The position numbers and the translations under genes were made by a program. Positions 9,648 through 19,018 of a stretch of DNA of 64,000 nucleotides are shown in pieces (position 1 is the first letter of the stretch; the number at the start of each line of letters is the position of its first letter). Source of the stretch: Paenibacillus polygoni (lineage in GTDB: Bacteria > Bacillota > Bacilli > Paenibacillales > Paenibacillaceae). Location: assembly GCF_030263935.1 (NCBI RefSeq), contig NZ_CP127162.1, positions 1,869,501 to 1,933,500 on the forward strand, in the 5' to 3' direction. The notes under the pieces were generated by a model. That model had not been told where the DNA came from and did not search any database. It worked only from the letters and a program-made list of their open reading frames with translations.

Positions 9648-10265
9648 ATGGCTGCGATAAATCAATTTCAAGAGTTTGAGATGGATATCTTGAAGGAGAT
9701 CGGAAATATTGGAGCAGGGAATGCGGCTACAGCGCTTGCTACTCTGCTCAATAAACCTGTTGATATGGGAGTTCCGACTGTCAAAAGAGTACCTTTCGAA
9801 GCTATAGCGGAAAGTGTTGGCGGTGATGAGAGTATTGTAGCTGCTGTTTATTTCCGGGTAGAAGGAGAGGCTCCAGGGAATATGTTTTTTATGATGACCC
9901 CGGAGGCAGCCAAACAGCTATTATATCATTTTAACTCAGAAGTAAGCTGTGAACATCTCGATTTTACGGAAATGGAATGTTCGACAATCTCGGAGATTGG
10001 AAACATACTGGCCGGTTCCTACTTATCATCTCTTGCTGATTTTACTCATTTAAAAATGTTTCCTACTGTGCCTGGATTCGCACTAGATATGGCTGGAGCT
10101 ATTTTGAGTTATGGATTACTTCACATGAGTCACACTGCTGATGAAGCCCTATTCATTGATACTCAATTTCTGGAAGGCCAAAACCAAGTACAGGGGCAAT
10201 TTTTTCTAATACCTGATCCTGATTCTTTTCATGTCATCTTTGAGGCTTTAGGAGCTCTATCATGA
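9648..10265 (+). CDS. cheC: CheC, CheY-P phosphatase
   Basis: CheC is a phosphatase of phosphorylated CheY in Bacillus-type chemotaxis, and its activity is raised by CheD. Two copies of the CheC/FliY/CheX active-site helix are visible: DILKEIGNIGAGN near residues 14-26 and CSTISEIGNILAG around residues 112-124. Each keeps the key Glu and Asn, so both sites look intact. It has 205 residues and starts 3 bases after cheW. It overlaps cheD by ATGA, matching the functional pairing. Confidence 0.95.
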   Translation: MAAINQFQEFEMDILKEIGNIGAGNAATALATLLNKPVDMGVPTVKRVPFEAIAESVGGDESIVAAVYFRVEGEAPGNMFFMMTPEAAKQLLYHFNSEVSCEHLDFTEMECSTISEIGNILAGSYLSSLADFTHLKMFPTVPGFALDMAGAILSYGLLHMSHTADEALFIDTQFLEGQNQVQGQFFLIPDPDSFHVIFEALGALS

Positions 10266-10759
10266 TTGAACAAAGAAATATGGTAAAGGTAGGAATGGCG
10301 GATCTCAACATCATTACTGAACCGGGTATCATTCGCACAACAGGGCTCGGATCCTGTGTGGGTGTAACTCTATATGATCCGCTGACTAGAATTGCAGGGA
10401 TGGCGCATGTCATGCTGCCTTCCTCTTCCATTGCAAGAGAAGGTACCCTTAACAAGGCGAAATATGCGGATACGGCCATCGTAGCATTGGTAGAAAGAAT
10501 GGTAGGAGCCGGCGCATCAAGCGCGAGACTCGTTGCCAAAATAGCCGGGGGATCACAGATGTTTCAATTTGCTGGAGCAGGTGATACGTTACGTATTGGA
10601 CCTCGTAATACTGAGGTTTGCAAACAAATGATTCAAGACCTTCGCATTCCTCTTTTGGCTGAAGATTGCGGAGGGAATCATGGAAGAACCATTGAAATAG
10701 ATCGGGACACTGGAATACTCACAATTCGAAGTGTACAGATGGGTGTGAAGGAACTATGA
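10262..10759 (+). CDS. cheD: CheD, chemoreceptor glutamine deamidase
   Basis: CheD deamidates glutamines on chemoreceptors and binds CheC. The catalytic Cys32 is in GLGSCVGV and the likely catalytic His49 in IAGMAHVMLP. The downstream Gly-rich KIAGGSQMF segment also fits the family. The length of 165 residues is typical. It overlaps both cheC and the following small membrane-protein gene by four bases (ATGA), so translation of all three is probably coupled. Confidence 0.96.
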   Translation: MIEQRNMVKVGMADLNIITEPGIIRTTGLGSCVGVTLYDPLTRIAGMAHVMLPSSSIAREGTLNKAKYADTAIVALVERMVGAGASSARLVAKIAGGSQMFQFAGAGDTLRIGPRNTEVCKQMIQDLRIPLLAEDCGGNHGRTIEIDRDTGILTIRSVQMGVKEL

Positions 10760-11205
10760 ATAGAATGTTTGGGAATGTTCGAATTAATTTTTTAGCAGGA
10801 ATTATCGGACTGATCCTCACGTTTTTCGTTTCATTTAGCAGTAACTTACTTTCTACAAGTCTTTTTCGGGCAGGAGCAGCTTTTATCATCTGGTTCTTAC
10901 TAGCCTTTCTTCTAAGGTACGTACTGGGCAGTGTACTTGTTTCTCCACCTGACAAAGGAGGGCTGGAGAGTCTGGAATTTGAACAAGAGACGAAGGGGGC
11001 TCAGCTTGATGTCATTGCACCGAATGATGATGAAGTGCTGAAGGATATTCTGAATTATGCTCAAGCAGAACCAAATGAAGATCAAAAAAAACCATCACAA
11101 TCTGCAGTGGATAGCGGCTTTGAACCACTTAATCCTCCGAAAATTGTTCGGACAAAAGATGCTGAAGAATTAGCACAAGCCGTTCGTCACCTGTCAGGCA
11201 AATAG
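10756..11205 (+). CDS. Small membrane protein of unknown function between cheD and sigD
   Basis: This 149-residue protein begins with two hydrophobic segments (about residues 12-30 and 36-56), separated by a short polar turn. An acidic, soluble tail follows (about 60-149) and ends in a Lys/Ala-rich stretch. I do not recognise a named family with confidence. It overlaps cheD by ATGA and ends 14 bases before sigD, so it belongs to the motility operon. In B. subtilis another small membrane protein, SwrB, is encoded next to sigD, but on its downstream side. I see no clear sequence match, so any shared role is speculation. Confidence 0.75.
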   Translation: MNRMFGNVRINFLAGIIGLILTFFVSFSSNLLSTSLFRAGAAFIIWFLLAFLLRYVLGSVLVSPPDKGGLESLEFEQETKGAQLDVIAPNDDEVLKDILNYAQAEPNEDQKKPSQSAVDSGFEPLNPPKIVRTKDAEELAQAVRHLSGK

Positions 11206-11219
11206 AGGAGGGAAACGAT

Positions 11220-12008
11220 ATGAAAGAATCTAATTCATCCCATCTGGCCGACATGGACCTGTGGGAAAAATGGAAGGAGCACGGGGATTTAGATGCTAGG
11301 AAAACCTTGATTGAGAAGCATCTCCATATCGTTCATTATGTATCCAGCAGGTTAGCAGTAGGATTGCCTAAAAATGTGTCCAAAGATGACCTTGAGAGCA
11401 ATGGTGCGCTAGGGCTCATCGATGCACTTGATAAATTTGATTATAAAAGAGGGCTTCAATTTGAGACCTATGCCTCTTGGAGAGTAAGAGGAGCGATACT
11501 GGATGGTCTTCGCCAAGGAGACTGGGTTCCACGTTCGGTTCGTGAGAAAGCAAAACGAATAGAAGAAGCTTATCAACATTTAGAACAGAAATACTCCCGT
11601 ACCGTTAGTGATGAAGAGATGGGACAATATTTAGATTTATCAGCTAAGGATTTTCAACATATGGTACAAGAAGTAGCGGTAATGTCGTTATATTCACTTG
11701 AAGATCCGCTGAGAGAAGAAGATGCCGAGACAAGAATGTCACTATTGGTTGATGAGAGAGCTTATCCTCCTGAACAAACGGTTCGTGATATTCATCTAAA
11801 ACAAGCACTAGTCACTGGATTAGATAAACTTACGGAAAAAGAACGAATCGTCGTATCTCTTCTATATTATGAAGACTTATCTCTTAGTGAAATTGCAGAA
11901 GTAATGTCTCTATCACCATCTCGAATTTCTCAGTTGCATTCTAAAGCGATTTTACGCCTTCGAGGAACTCTTGAGAAGCAGCGTGAACTGTTAATGAATC
12001 GGGATTAA
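11220..12008 (+). CDS. sigD: Sigma-28 factor SigD/FliA for motility genes
   Basis: This 262-residue sigma-70-family factor directs RNA polymerase to late flagellar, chemotaxis and autolysin promoters. Region 2 is seen in DLESNGALGLIDALDKFDYKRGLQFETYASWRVRGAILDGLR (split here only by domain, residues about 56-98). Region 3 starts at WVPRSVREKAKRIEEAY. Region 4 ends with the helix-turn-helix LSLSEIAEVMSLSPSRISQLHSKA. The ATG follows AGAGGAGGG. Its location at the end of the che genes matches the B. subtilis order. Repression by an anti-sigma factor FlgM is expected for the family, but flgM is not in the window. Confidence 0.97.
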   Translation: MKESNSSHLADMDLWEKWKEHGDLDARKTLIEKHLHIVHYVSSRLAVGLPKNVSKDDLESNGALGLIDALDKFDYKRGLQFETYASWRVRGAILDGLRQGDWVPRSVREKAKRIEEAYQHLEQKYSRTVSDEEMGQYLDLSAKDFQHMVQEVAVMSLYSLEDPLREEDAETRMSLLVDERAYPPEQTVRDIHLKQALVTGLDKLTEKERIVVSLLYYEDLSLSEIAEVMSLSPSRISQLHSKAILRLRGTLEKQRELLMNRD

Positions 12009-12049
12009 TAAAAGGTAGGATGATCACCTGAGAAAGAAGGAAGTTGTAT

Positions 12050-13465
12050 ATGACCCAGAAAATAGAGCTCAAACAACATGTGAAAGTACTGTTTTCGGAA
12101 GATCAAAGAAGTGCATGGATCGATTTATCAAATCTTACATCCGAGTTGAATTTTACCGAACAGGAACTAAACACATTTCTTCTAACAGAAGGTATTACGT
12201 ATGGCATTAAAAAGGATACAATTCGTGCAATTGCTGCAAGTCCTCCGAATTTTTATGGTCAGAAGATATTAATAGCGGAGGGAGATGCTCCTGAAGCCGG
12301 TAAGGATGGAATCATTCAGTTTCTTGCAAGCACGAATTTAACAGGAGAACGAAGACCGCTCGAGACAGGTAACGGGAAAGTAGATTATAAGGAAATTACG
12401 CGTCTGAACAATGTGAAAAAAGGTCAGGTTATTGCTAAAAAAATAGATCCAAGCCCAGGCAAGCCCGGAAAAAGTGTGAAGGGAGACCTTATTCCTTTTT
12501 CTCCAGGTAAAGAAGCGAGATTCAAGATAGGAAAGAATGTGGTAGTTAGCAACGAAGGAAACGCCATGTATGCGTCGATCGATGGACTGATCACAACAAC
12601 GGAAAATCAGCAAATCAATGTATTTCCTGTATTTGAAGTGAATGGTGATGTGGATTACCGAACAGGAAATATTGATTTTGTCGGCACCGTTGTTATTCGC
12701 GGAAATGTACTCTCTGGGTTTAAAGTAAAAGCCGCAGGAGATATTCGTGTAATCGGCGGTGTAGAGGGAGCGGAAGTCTATGCAGAAGGTTCTATTGAAG
12801 TAACAGGGGGAATTATAGGTTACAATAAAGGGCTTGTTCAAGCAGGTGTTGATGTAAAGAGCTCATTTATACAAGATGCGAATGTAGAAGCAGGTCAATG
12901 TATATATGTGTCGCAGAGTATCATGCATTCATCGATTAGAGCAGGAAAAGAATGTATTTGTGCAGGAACCAAGGGACTTATTGTGGGAGGTCTCATTCAA
13001 GCAGGTGAAAGAGTAGCCGCAAGAGTAGTTGGGAACCCGATGTCTACTGTAACAACCATTGAAGTTGGCGTAATGCCAAGACTGCGTAATGAACTTACAA
13101 ATCTACGCCAGCAGCAATTGGGTTTGAGCGATAGTATAGATAAGACGGCCAAAGCTCTTCATCTTTTAGATCAAATGGCTGCTTCAGGACAGATATCAGA
13201 TGATAAGATGCAAATGCGAATGAAGCTTCAGGTGACTCGTGAATCTAGCATGCAGCAAATGAAAGAGAACAGGGAGCAAATATTGAATATTGAAAAAGTG
13301 CTGGAAGATACCTCGAAAGCAAGAGTCGATGTAACAAAGATGATTTACGGAGGCTCTAAAATAGTTATCGGCAGATACACCAAATTTGTTAAAGATACAG
13401 CGACACAAATTTCATTTTTTTATCAAAACGGTGATATTTCGGCGGCTCCCCTAAAGAATGGGTAA
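12050..13465 (+). CDS. FapA/DUF342 family protein
   Basis: This 471-residue protein is a FapA (DUF342) family member, often annotated as flagellar assembly protein A. The central part (about residues 175-330) is a series of short repeats rich in Gly and Val, such as DIRVIGGVEGAEVYAEGSIEV, typical of a right-handed beta-helix. A coiled-coil-like region follows (about 350-425). The ATG at 12050 is preferred to an in-frame TTG at 12044 because AGAAGGAAG at 12035-12043 spaces better with it. The gene sits 41 bases after sigD. Its molecular function is not established. Confidence 0.85.
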   Translation: MTQKIELKQHVKVLFSEDQRSAWIDLSNLTSELNFTEQELNTFLLTEGITYGIKKDTIRAIAASPPNFYGQKILIAEGDAPEAGKDGIIQFLASTNLTGERRPLETGNGKVDYKEITRLNNVKKGQVIAKKIDPSPGKPGKSVKGDLIPFSPGKEARFKIGKNVVVSNEGNAMYASIDGLITTTENQQINVFPVFEVNGDVDYRTGNIDFVGTVVIRGNVLSGFKVKAAGDIRVIGGVEGAEVYAEGSIEVTGGIIGYNKGLVQAGVDVKSSFIQDANVEAGQCIYVSQSIMHSSIRAGKECICAGTKGLIVGGLIQAGERVAARVVGNPMSTVTTIEVGVMPRLRNELTNLRQQQLGLSDSIDKTAKALHLLDQMAASGQISDDKMQMRMKLQVTRESSMQQMKENREQILNIEKVLEDTSKARVDVTKMIYGGSKIVIGRYTKFVKDTATQISFFYQNGDISAAPLKNG

Positions 13466-13503
13466 GCGTATTTATTCTTGATAGCAGTGAAGGAGTGGAG
13501 AAG

Positions 13504-13824
13504 GTGAGCTTGAGAAATGTTGAACTTCAAATTGCGATACCTCGTACGGCTGAGGCAGGGCGATATCAAAGCGAATACGACCACAGGAGATCATCAGAAC
13601 AGTCTTTACTAGCAACAAACGAGAATAAAAAGGCGAAAAAAGAAAGTAAACAAAGTCCAAAAACATCAGAATCCGAACAGACAGGGATAAGAGATCGTTC
13701 AGCTTCGCCCGGGAATTCGGAGTTGATAAATTCGAATGATCCTCAAGAAACTTCAGAAGACACACTGGCAGCTACGCCAGCGGAACACCCTTTTAAAGGG
13801 AAACACATTGACTACAGTTTATAA
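13504..13824 (+). CDS. Small conserved protein after fapA, unknown function
   Basis: This 106-residue, mostly polar and probably disordered protein has one ordered-looking N-terminal stretch (SLRNVELQIAIPRTAEAGRYQSEY). A Lys/Ser/Glu/Thr-rich tail follows. Proteins with a similar short beta-strand-like start occur beside flagellar and fapA genes in other Firmicutes, as far as I recall; this needs a database search. The GTG at 13504 is chosen because AGGAG at 13491-13495 lies 8 bases upstream. An in-frame GTG at 13495 is an alternative. Confidence 0.65.
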   Translation: MSLRNVELQIAIPRTAEAGRYQSEYDHRRSSEQSLLATNENKKAKKESKQSPKTSESEQTGIRDRSASPGNSELINSNDPQETSEDTLAATPAEHPFKGKHIDYSL

Positions 13825-13854
13825 GTAGGCATACATGAATAGGAGAATAATCTC

Positions 13855-14385
13855 ATGGAACCTTGGAGTACCCTCGTTGTGTTGGGTGTTGGTATCACCC
13901 TATTTGCCTGGTTTATGCCCAGATCAAAACCTCAAACAGGGGGAAAAGTGATTAAAGATGTAGAAGCCACGTTAGAGCAATATTTGGCTGAGATTGAACT
14001 AGAGAATGAAAAGGTTATAGAGACTATTCAAAAATGGAAACAGGACTTTTCACATACCAACAATCTAAGAGAAAAAGAAGTTCAAGATATGAAACAACAG
14101 ATTCTAAACCTTGAACAGCAAGTTTCCGCATTAATAAATGTAAATGCTTCTTCCAGCACAAATATAGAAGCTTCTGTGAAAAAAGCGGACGATGCAGCAG
14201 CAGATGATACTGGGGTAGAAGAAATTACGATACAGGAAGAGTCGACCATTCATAAGCGTTATAATGAAGTCTTTCAATTGGAGTCAGAAGGAAAATCAAT
14301 GGATTATATAGCTAAAAAGCTAGATATGCCCAAGGGAGAAGTTCAATTGATTCTAAGACTTGGTGAACGGGAGCGAACAGTATGA
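13855..14385 (+). CDS. Membrane-anchored coiled-coil protein with C-terminal HTH-like motif (DUF6115-like)
   Basis: This 176-residue protein has one N-terminal membrane segment (about residues 5-20). A Glu/Lys/Gln-rich coiled coil follows (about 35-95), then a variable linker. The C-terminal motif YNEVFQLESEGKSMDYIAKK plus LDMPKGEVQLILRL (about 137-171) resembles a helix-turn-helix. This architecture resembles proteins annotated as DUF6115 downstream of sigma-28 in Firmicutes; the family name is from memory. It overlaps the next gene by ATGA. A role in motility is inferred only from its position. Confidence 0.75.
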   Translation: MEPWSTLVVLGVGITLFAWFMPRSKPQTGGKVIKDVEATLEQYLAEIELENEKVIETIQKWKQDFSHTNNLREKEVQDMKQQILNLEQQVSALINVNASSSTNIEASVKKADDAAADDTGVEEITIQEESTIHKRYNEVFQLESEGKSMDYIAKKLDMPKGEVQLILRLGERERTV

Positions 14386-14945
14386 TGAAGAATCGTTCCT
14401 TTCTTATGGGACTCGGAATAGGCATTGCAGCCTGCGCATTTATTCTAAAGCTTGCACTTATAGGGCAGGGTGTGTCAGAAGAAAATGCAATGAATGACTT
14501 ATCCCGTACGGAACTAGAAGAACAGGCCGCAACAATGAATCTTAAGGTATACGATGCGAAAGATAAGGTAATGACTGAAGAAGAATGGGCAAAGCAAAAA
14601 GGAGCACGAGAAGAAAAAACGGAATCAGGTGCAGGTACAGCTGCAGAGTCACCTGATAAGCCAAATGTTCCGCAGAACGAAGCACCTGATGAGCCAAAAC
14701 AGCCGACTTCGGAGAAGAAGACAGAGCCTTCTACAGAGGTAGTGAAATATAAGGTGATTCAAGGTGCAACCTTAAATGATGTAGCGGATCATTTAACTTC
14801 CTTACATGTGATTCAGAATGTGGAAGCTTTCTTAAAAGAAGCAAACCGCCAAAAAATCAACAGGAAAATCCAAACAGGCACCTATGAATTTAAGCAGAAT
14901 GAATCTACCGATTCTATTATTAAGAAAATCACCTCTGCTCCTTAA
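14382..14945 (+). CDS. Membrane-anchored protein with MltG/YceG-like N-domain but no transglycosylase domain
   Basis: This 187-residue protein has an N-terminal membrane anchor (about residues 6-25) and a Glu/Pro/Lys-rich linker. Its C-terminal domain (about 118-187) resembles the LysM-like start of MltG/YceG: VVKYKVIQGATLNDVADHL, then GTYEFKQNESTDSIIKKI. The catalytic part of MltG is absent, and the protein ends where that would begin. It overlaps the preceding gene by ATGA and is the last gene before rpsB. A cell-wall-binding or scaffold role is possible but unproven. Confidence 0.75.
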   Translation: MMKNRSFLMGLGIGIAACAFILKLALIGQGVSEENAMNDLSRTELEEQAATMNLKVYDAKDKVMTEEEWAKQKGAREEKTESGAGTAAESPDKPNVPQNEAPDEPKQPTSEKKTEPSTEVVKYKVIQGATLNDVADHLTSLHVIQNVEAFLKEANRQKINRKIQTGTYEFKQNESTDSIIKKITSAP

Positions 14946-14986
14946 ATTCAGATTCTTATAATGATTTAGTTATTTAGAACTAAACA

Positions 14987-15026
14987 TTGTTGCATCTCAG
15001 TTTCACTTATGATATATTAATTGACG
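14987..15026 (+). promoter_or_regulatory. Candidate sigma-A promoter region for rpsB
   Basis: TTGCAT at 14990-14995 and TATATT at 15013-15018 are 17 bases apart. A second possible -35, TTGACG, lies at 15021-15026 with only weak downstream -10 matches. The 197-base gap before rpsB has no strong terminator (only an A/T hairpin at 14965-14984), so read-through from the motility operon is also possible. Confidence 0.4.
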
Positions 15027-15142
15027 GTGTTAAAACACACGCTACGCTAATTCTGTCGAGGGTGCTTTCTTTAAGGGAAGTCTTGTCGGGAAATGATGCT
15101 AGCGGAGGACACAAAAACCAAAATATTAGGAGGTGTGTGGAG

Positions 15143-15841
15143 ATGGCAGTTATCTCCATGAAACAGCTTCTCGAAGCTGGGGTTCACTTCGGTCATCAGA
15201 CTCGTCGTTGGAATCCAAAGATGGATCGTTATATCTTCACTGAAAGAAACGGTATTTACATCATTGACTTGCAAAAGACAGTGAAAAAAGTTGAGGAAGC
15301 TTACAACTTTGTTAAAAGTATTGCAGGAGAGAACGGTACTGTTCTTTTCGTAGGTACTAAAAAACAAGCACAAGATTCCGTAAAAGAAGAAGCAGAGCGC
15401 GCTGGTCAATTTTACATTAACCAACGTTGGCTGGGTGGTACTCTTACTAACTTCCAAACTATTCAAAAACGTATTGATCGTTTGAAAAAATTGGAAGCAT
15501 GGGAAGAGGATGGCACATTTGAAGTTCTTCCTAAAAAAGAAGTTATCATTCTCCGTAAAGAGAAAGATCGTCTTGAGAAATTCCTCGGCGGTATCAAGAA
15601 CATGAAGGGTCTTCCAAGTGCCCTGTTCATAATCGACCCTCGTAAAGAGCGTATTGCAGTAGCAGAAGCTCGTAAATTGGGTATCCCAATCGTAGGTATC
15701 GTTGATACAAACTGCGATCCGGACGAAATCGATTATGTTATTCCTGGTAACGATGACGCGATTCGCGCGGTTAAATTGCTTACTGGAAAAATGGCTGATG
15801 CTGTTATTGAAGCACATCAAGGCGAAGAAACTTCCGCTTAA
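15143..15841 (+). CDS. rpsB: 30S ribosomal protein S2
   Basis: Ribosomal protein S2 is a component of the 30S subunit. The protein of 232 residues starts [23 protein letters not shown], and [30 protein letters not shown] is seen in two adjacent blocks, both typical of S2. The ATG at 15143 follows TTAGGAGGTGTG. A longer reading beginning at 14987 is rejected because it has no ribosome-binding site and no family similarity. It is followed by tsf, the usual rpsB-tsf pair, with an attenuator-like hairpin between them. Confidence 0.98.
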   Translation: MAVISMKQLLEAGVHFGHQTRRWNPKMDRYIFTERNGIYIIDLQKTVKKVEEAYNFVKSIAGENGTVLFVGTKKQAQDSVKEEAERAGQFYINQRWLGGTLTNFQTIQKRIDRLKKLEAWEEDGTFEVLPKKEVIILRKEKDRLEKFLGGIKNMKGLPSALFIIDPRKERIAVAEARKLGIPIVGIVDTNCDPDEIDYVIPGNDDAIRAVKLLTGKMADAVIEAHQGEETSA

Positions 15842-15878
15842 GATTGCTTTCAAAGGCCTATCGTATATGAATTAAATG

Positions 15879-15927
15879 AAAAAGGGTGGTTGGCAGGTGG
15901 ATAACCTCTCACTACCCTTTTTTTAGG
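15879..15927 (+). terminator. Intrinsic terminator/attenuator between rpsB and tsf
   Basis: AAAAAGGGTGGT at 15879-15890 pairs with ACTACCCTTTTT at 15911-15922 (one G-U pair). A smaller inner hairpin, AGGT/ACCT, sits in the loop, and the 3' arm continues into a T-run. It probably reduces read-through from rpsB into tsf. Confidence 0.75.
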
Positions 15928-15963
15928 GTCATACGCAAATTTATCCTCTGGAGGGAATTAACA

Positions 15964-16614
15964 ATGGCAGTAGATGCAAAATTGGTGAAAGAACTTCGTG
16001 AAAAAACGGGCGCAGGTATGCTCGATTGCAAAAAAGCACTAGAAGAAGGAAACAACGATGTAAACAAAGCGATCGAAATCCTTCGTGAAAAAGGCTTGTC
16101 CGCAGCAGCGAACAAAGCTGGCCGTGCTGCAACAGAAGGCGTAGTACAATCTTACATTCACGCTGGTGGACGTATTGGTGTACTGGTTGAAGTTAACTGT
16201 GAGACTGACTTCGTTGCTATGACAGATCAATTTAAAGAATTTGCTCGCGACATCGCTATGCAAATCGCTGCTTCTAACCCACGTTACGTGAGCCGTGAAG
16301 AAGTTCCTCAAGATGAGATTGAGAAAGAAAAAGAAATTTTGAAAGCTCAAGCTCTGAATGAAGGTAAACCAGAAAAAATCGTTGAGAAAATGGTTGAAGG
16401 TCGTATTGGTAAATATTACGAAGAGTTCTGCTTGCTTGAGCAATCTTTCGTAAAAGACCCAGACAAAACAATCGAACAATTGCTGAACGAAAAAATCAGC
16501 ACAATTGGCGAAAACATCTCAATCCGTCGCTTTACTCGTTATGAGCTTGGTGAAGGTCTTGAGAAAAAACAAGACAACTTCGTTGAAGAAGTTATGTCCC
16601 AAGTAAATAAATAA
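15964..16614 (+). CDS. tsf: Elongation factor Ts
   Basis: EF-Ts is the guanine nucleotide exchange factor for EF-Tu. The N-terminal UBA-like domain ([26 protein letters not shown] begins it) and the core motif NCETDFVA near residue 77-84 are clear. At 216 residues it is the short form, lacking part of the second core subdomain present in the 293-residue B. subtilis protein. Short EF-Ts occurs in several lineages. The ATG follows CTGGAGGG. It is separated from rpsB by an attenuator and from pyrH by a terminator. Confidence 0.97.
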   Translation: MAVDAKLVKELREKTGAGMLDCKKALEEGNNDVNKAIEILREKGLSAAANKAGRAATEGVVQSYIHAGGRIGVLVEVNCETDFVAMTDQFKEFARDIAMQIAASNPRYVSREEVPQDEIEKEKEILKAQALNEGKPEKIVEKMVEGRIGKYYEEFCLLEQSFVKDPDKTIEQLLNEKISTIGENISIRRFTRYELGEGLEKKQDNFVEEVMSQVNK

Positions 16615-16766
16615 ACAAAGAAAATGATCGAATCAAAAGACGGCCCATGTTATTCTTGAAGATAATGTAATGAATTACATCTTAGAGATTACACAGACAG
16701 CTTTATATGGAAAGAACAACTGGATTGTCCGAGATTCGGCTCAAAAGGTTTTCTTTAACTAAGAGT

Positions 16767-16794
16767 GGAACACAATCCGTGTTCCTTTCTTTTT
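16767..16794 (+). terminator. Intrinsic terminator after tsf
   Basis: GGAACAC at 16767-16773 pairs perfectly with GTGTTCC at 16779-16785 across an AATCC loop, followed by TTTCTTTTT. It ends the rpsB-tsf unit. It lies 69 bases before the pyrH start, so pyrH depends on read-through or a promoter close to its start. Confidence 0.85.
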
Positions 16795-16800
16795 AACTAA

Positions 16801-17591
<791 letters not shown>

Positions 17592-17592
<1 letters not shown>

Positions 17593-18146
17593 TGCCGCAA
17601 TCAATTAAAAAGAACGCAGAAGAACGCATGGAAAAAGCGATTCTTGCACTTAAACGTGATTTGTCAACACTTCGTGCAGGTCGCGCAACCCCTTCTTTGC
17701 TAGATCGAATTCAAGTTGAATATTATGGTGCACCTACGCCAATTAACCAACTTGCGAATATTACGACTCCAGATTCTCGTACTTTGATGATCCAACCTTG
17801 GGATAAATCTTCCTTGGCTGATATCGAACGTGCTATTATGAAATCAGATCTTGGTCTTACACCGCAAAATGATGGTGCTATGATCCGTCTGAGCATTCCG
17901 GCACTTACCGAAGAACGCAGAATCGAACTTGTGAAATTCACCAAAAAATTTGGGGAAGAAGCAAAAGTAGCGATTCGTAACATCCGTCGTGATGCAAATG
18001 ATGATATTAAAAAGCTGGAGAAATCCGATATTTCTGAGGATGAATCTCGCAGACATCAAGACGATATTCAAAAGTCTACTGATAAATTTGTTGCAGAAGT
18101 AGATAAAGTTCTCGCTGCAAAAGAGAAAGAAATCATGGAAGTATAA
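17592..18146 (+). CDS. frr: Ribosome recycling factor
   Basis: Ribosome recycling factor splits post-termination ribosomes together with EF-G. It has 184 residues, close to the standard 185. Family segments include [23 protein letters not shown] and [27 protein letters not shown]. Helical, highly charged ends form the characteristic three-helix bundle. It starts on the last base of the pyrH stop, so the two are translationally coupled. A GC-rich hairpin follows. Confidence 0.98.
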
Positions 18147-18162
18147 TATAATATGCTTACGG

Positions 18163-18194
18163 CCCCTCCGCCTTCGGTGGGGTTTGCTCTTTTC
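18163..18194 (+). terminator. Possible weak terminator after frr
   Basis: CCCC-T-CCG at 18163-18170 pairs with CGG-T-GGGG at 18175-18182 with one T-T mismatch. The following sequence TTTGCTCTTTT is an interrupted T-run. This could be a leaky terminator or attenuator between frr and uppS. Confidence 0.5.
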
Positions 18195-18237
18195 ACAGCA
18201 AGGAAAAGAAACTTCATGGAATTTTGGAGGAAGTCGA

Positions 18238-19002
18238 ATGATGAAACGCGCTCGGTCGTGGTGGAATAAGAACGGCAAAGAGACGCCTGAACTGTCAAAA
18301 GCTAATATTCCGCAGCACGTGGCTATTATTATGGATGGCAATGGTAGATGGGCCAAACAACAAGGTATGCCTCGCATCGTTGGACATCAAAGCGGTATGA
18401 AAGCTCTTAAACGGGCAACGATTGCTGCAGATGACTTGGGAATCAAGTATCTGACAATGTATGCCTTCTCGACAGAAAACTGGACGAGACCGAAAGATGA
18501 AGTGGATTTTTTGATGCGTCTGCCTGTTGATTTTCTTGCACAGGAGCTGGATGAATTAATCGAAAAAAACGTATGTGTACGAATGATGGGGTACGAAGAG
18601 AATTTGCCTGATCATACGGTAAAAGCACTTCGTGAAGCAATTCGAAAAACAAAAGATAATACCGGACTGGTTCTTACTTTTGCTTTGAATTATGGCAGTA
18701 GAAGTGAAATCACAGATGCGATGAAAGCAATTGCTCAGCAAATTGAATCGGGTGACCTGACAACGGATGATATTACACCTGATCTGATTGAGAAGCACTT
18801 GTTGTCTAAAGACCTGCCTGACCCGGATTTATTAATTCGAACAAGCGGAGAACTTAGAATAAGTAATTTTATGCTGTGGCAGCTTGCTTATAGCGAAATG
18901 TGGTTCACAGATATTTACTGGCCGGATTTTAATAGAGAACACTTATATGAAGCAGTAGCCGAATACCAACGCAGAACAAGAAGGTATGGCGGTCTGAAGT
19001 AA
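18238..19002 (+). CDS. uppS: Undecaprenyl diphosphate synthase
   Basis: UppS is the cis-prenyltransferase that makes C55 undecaprenyl diphosphate, the lipid carrier for wall polymers. The 254-residue protein has IIMDGNGRWAKQQGMPRIVGH with the substrate-binding Asp and Arg/His residues. Near the C terminus LLIRTSGELRISNFMLWQ is the diphosphate-binding signature. The ATG at 18238 follows GGAGG at 18226-18230 by 7 bases; a second ATG follows immediately. cdsA and dxr downstream belong to the same lipid and isoprenoid cluster. Confidence 0.97.
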   Translation: MMKRARSWWNKNGKETPELSKANIPQHVAIIMDGNGRWAKQQGMPRIVGHQSGMKALKRATIAADDLGIKYLTMYAFSTENWTRPKDEVDFLMRLPVDFLAQELDELIEKNVCVRMMGYEENLPDHTVKALREAIRKTKDNTGLVLTFALNYGSRSEITDAMKAIAQQIESGDLTTDDITPDLIEKHLLSKDLPDPDLLIRTSGELRISNFMLWQLAYSEMWFTDIYWPDFNREHLYEAVAEYQRRTRRYGGLK

Positions 19003-19018
19003 TGGAGGATGGACCAAG

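Noticed and set aside
14987..15142. Longer reading of rpsB upstream of the ATG at 15143
   Set aside because: It contains the candidate promoter and the TTAGGAGGTG site, and S2 proteins start at [10 protein letters not shown].
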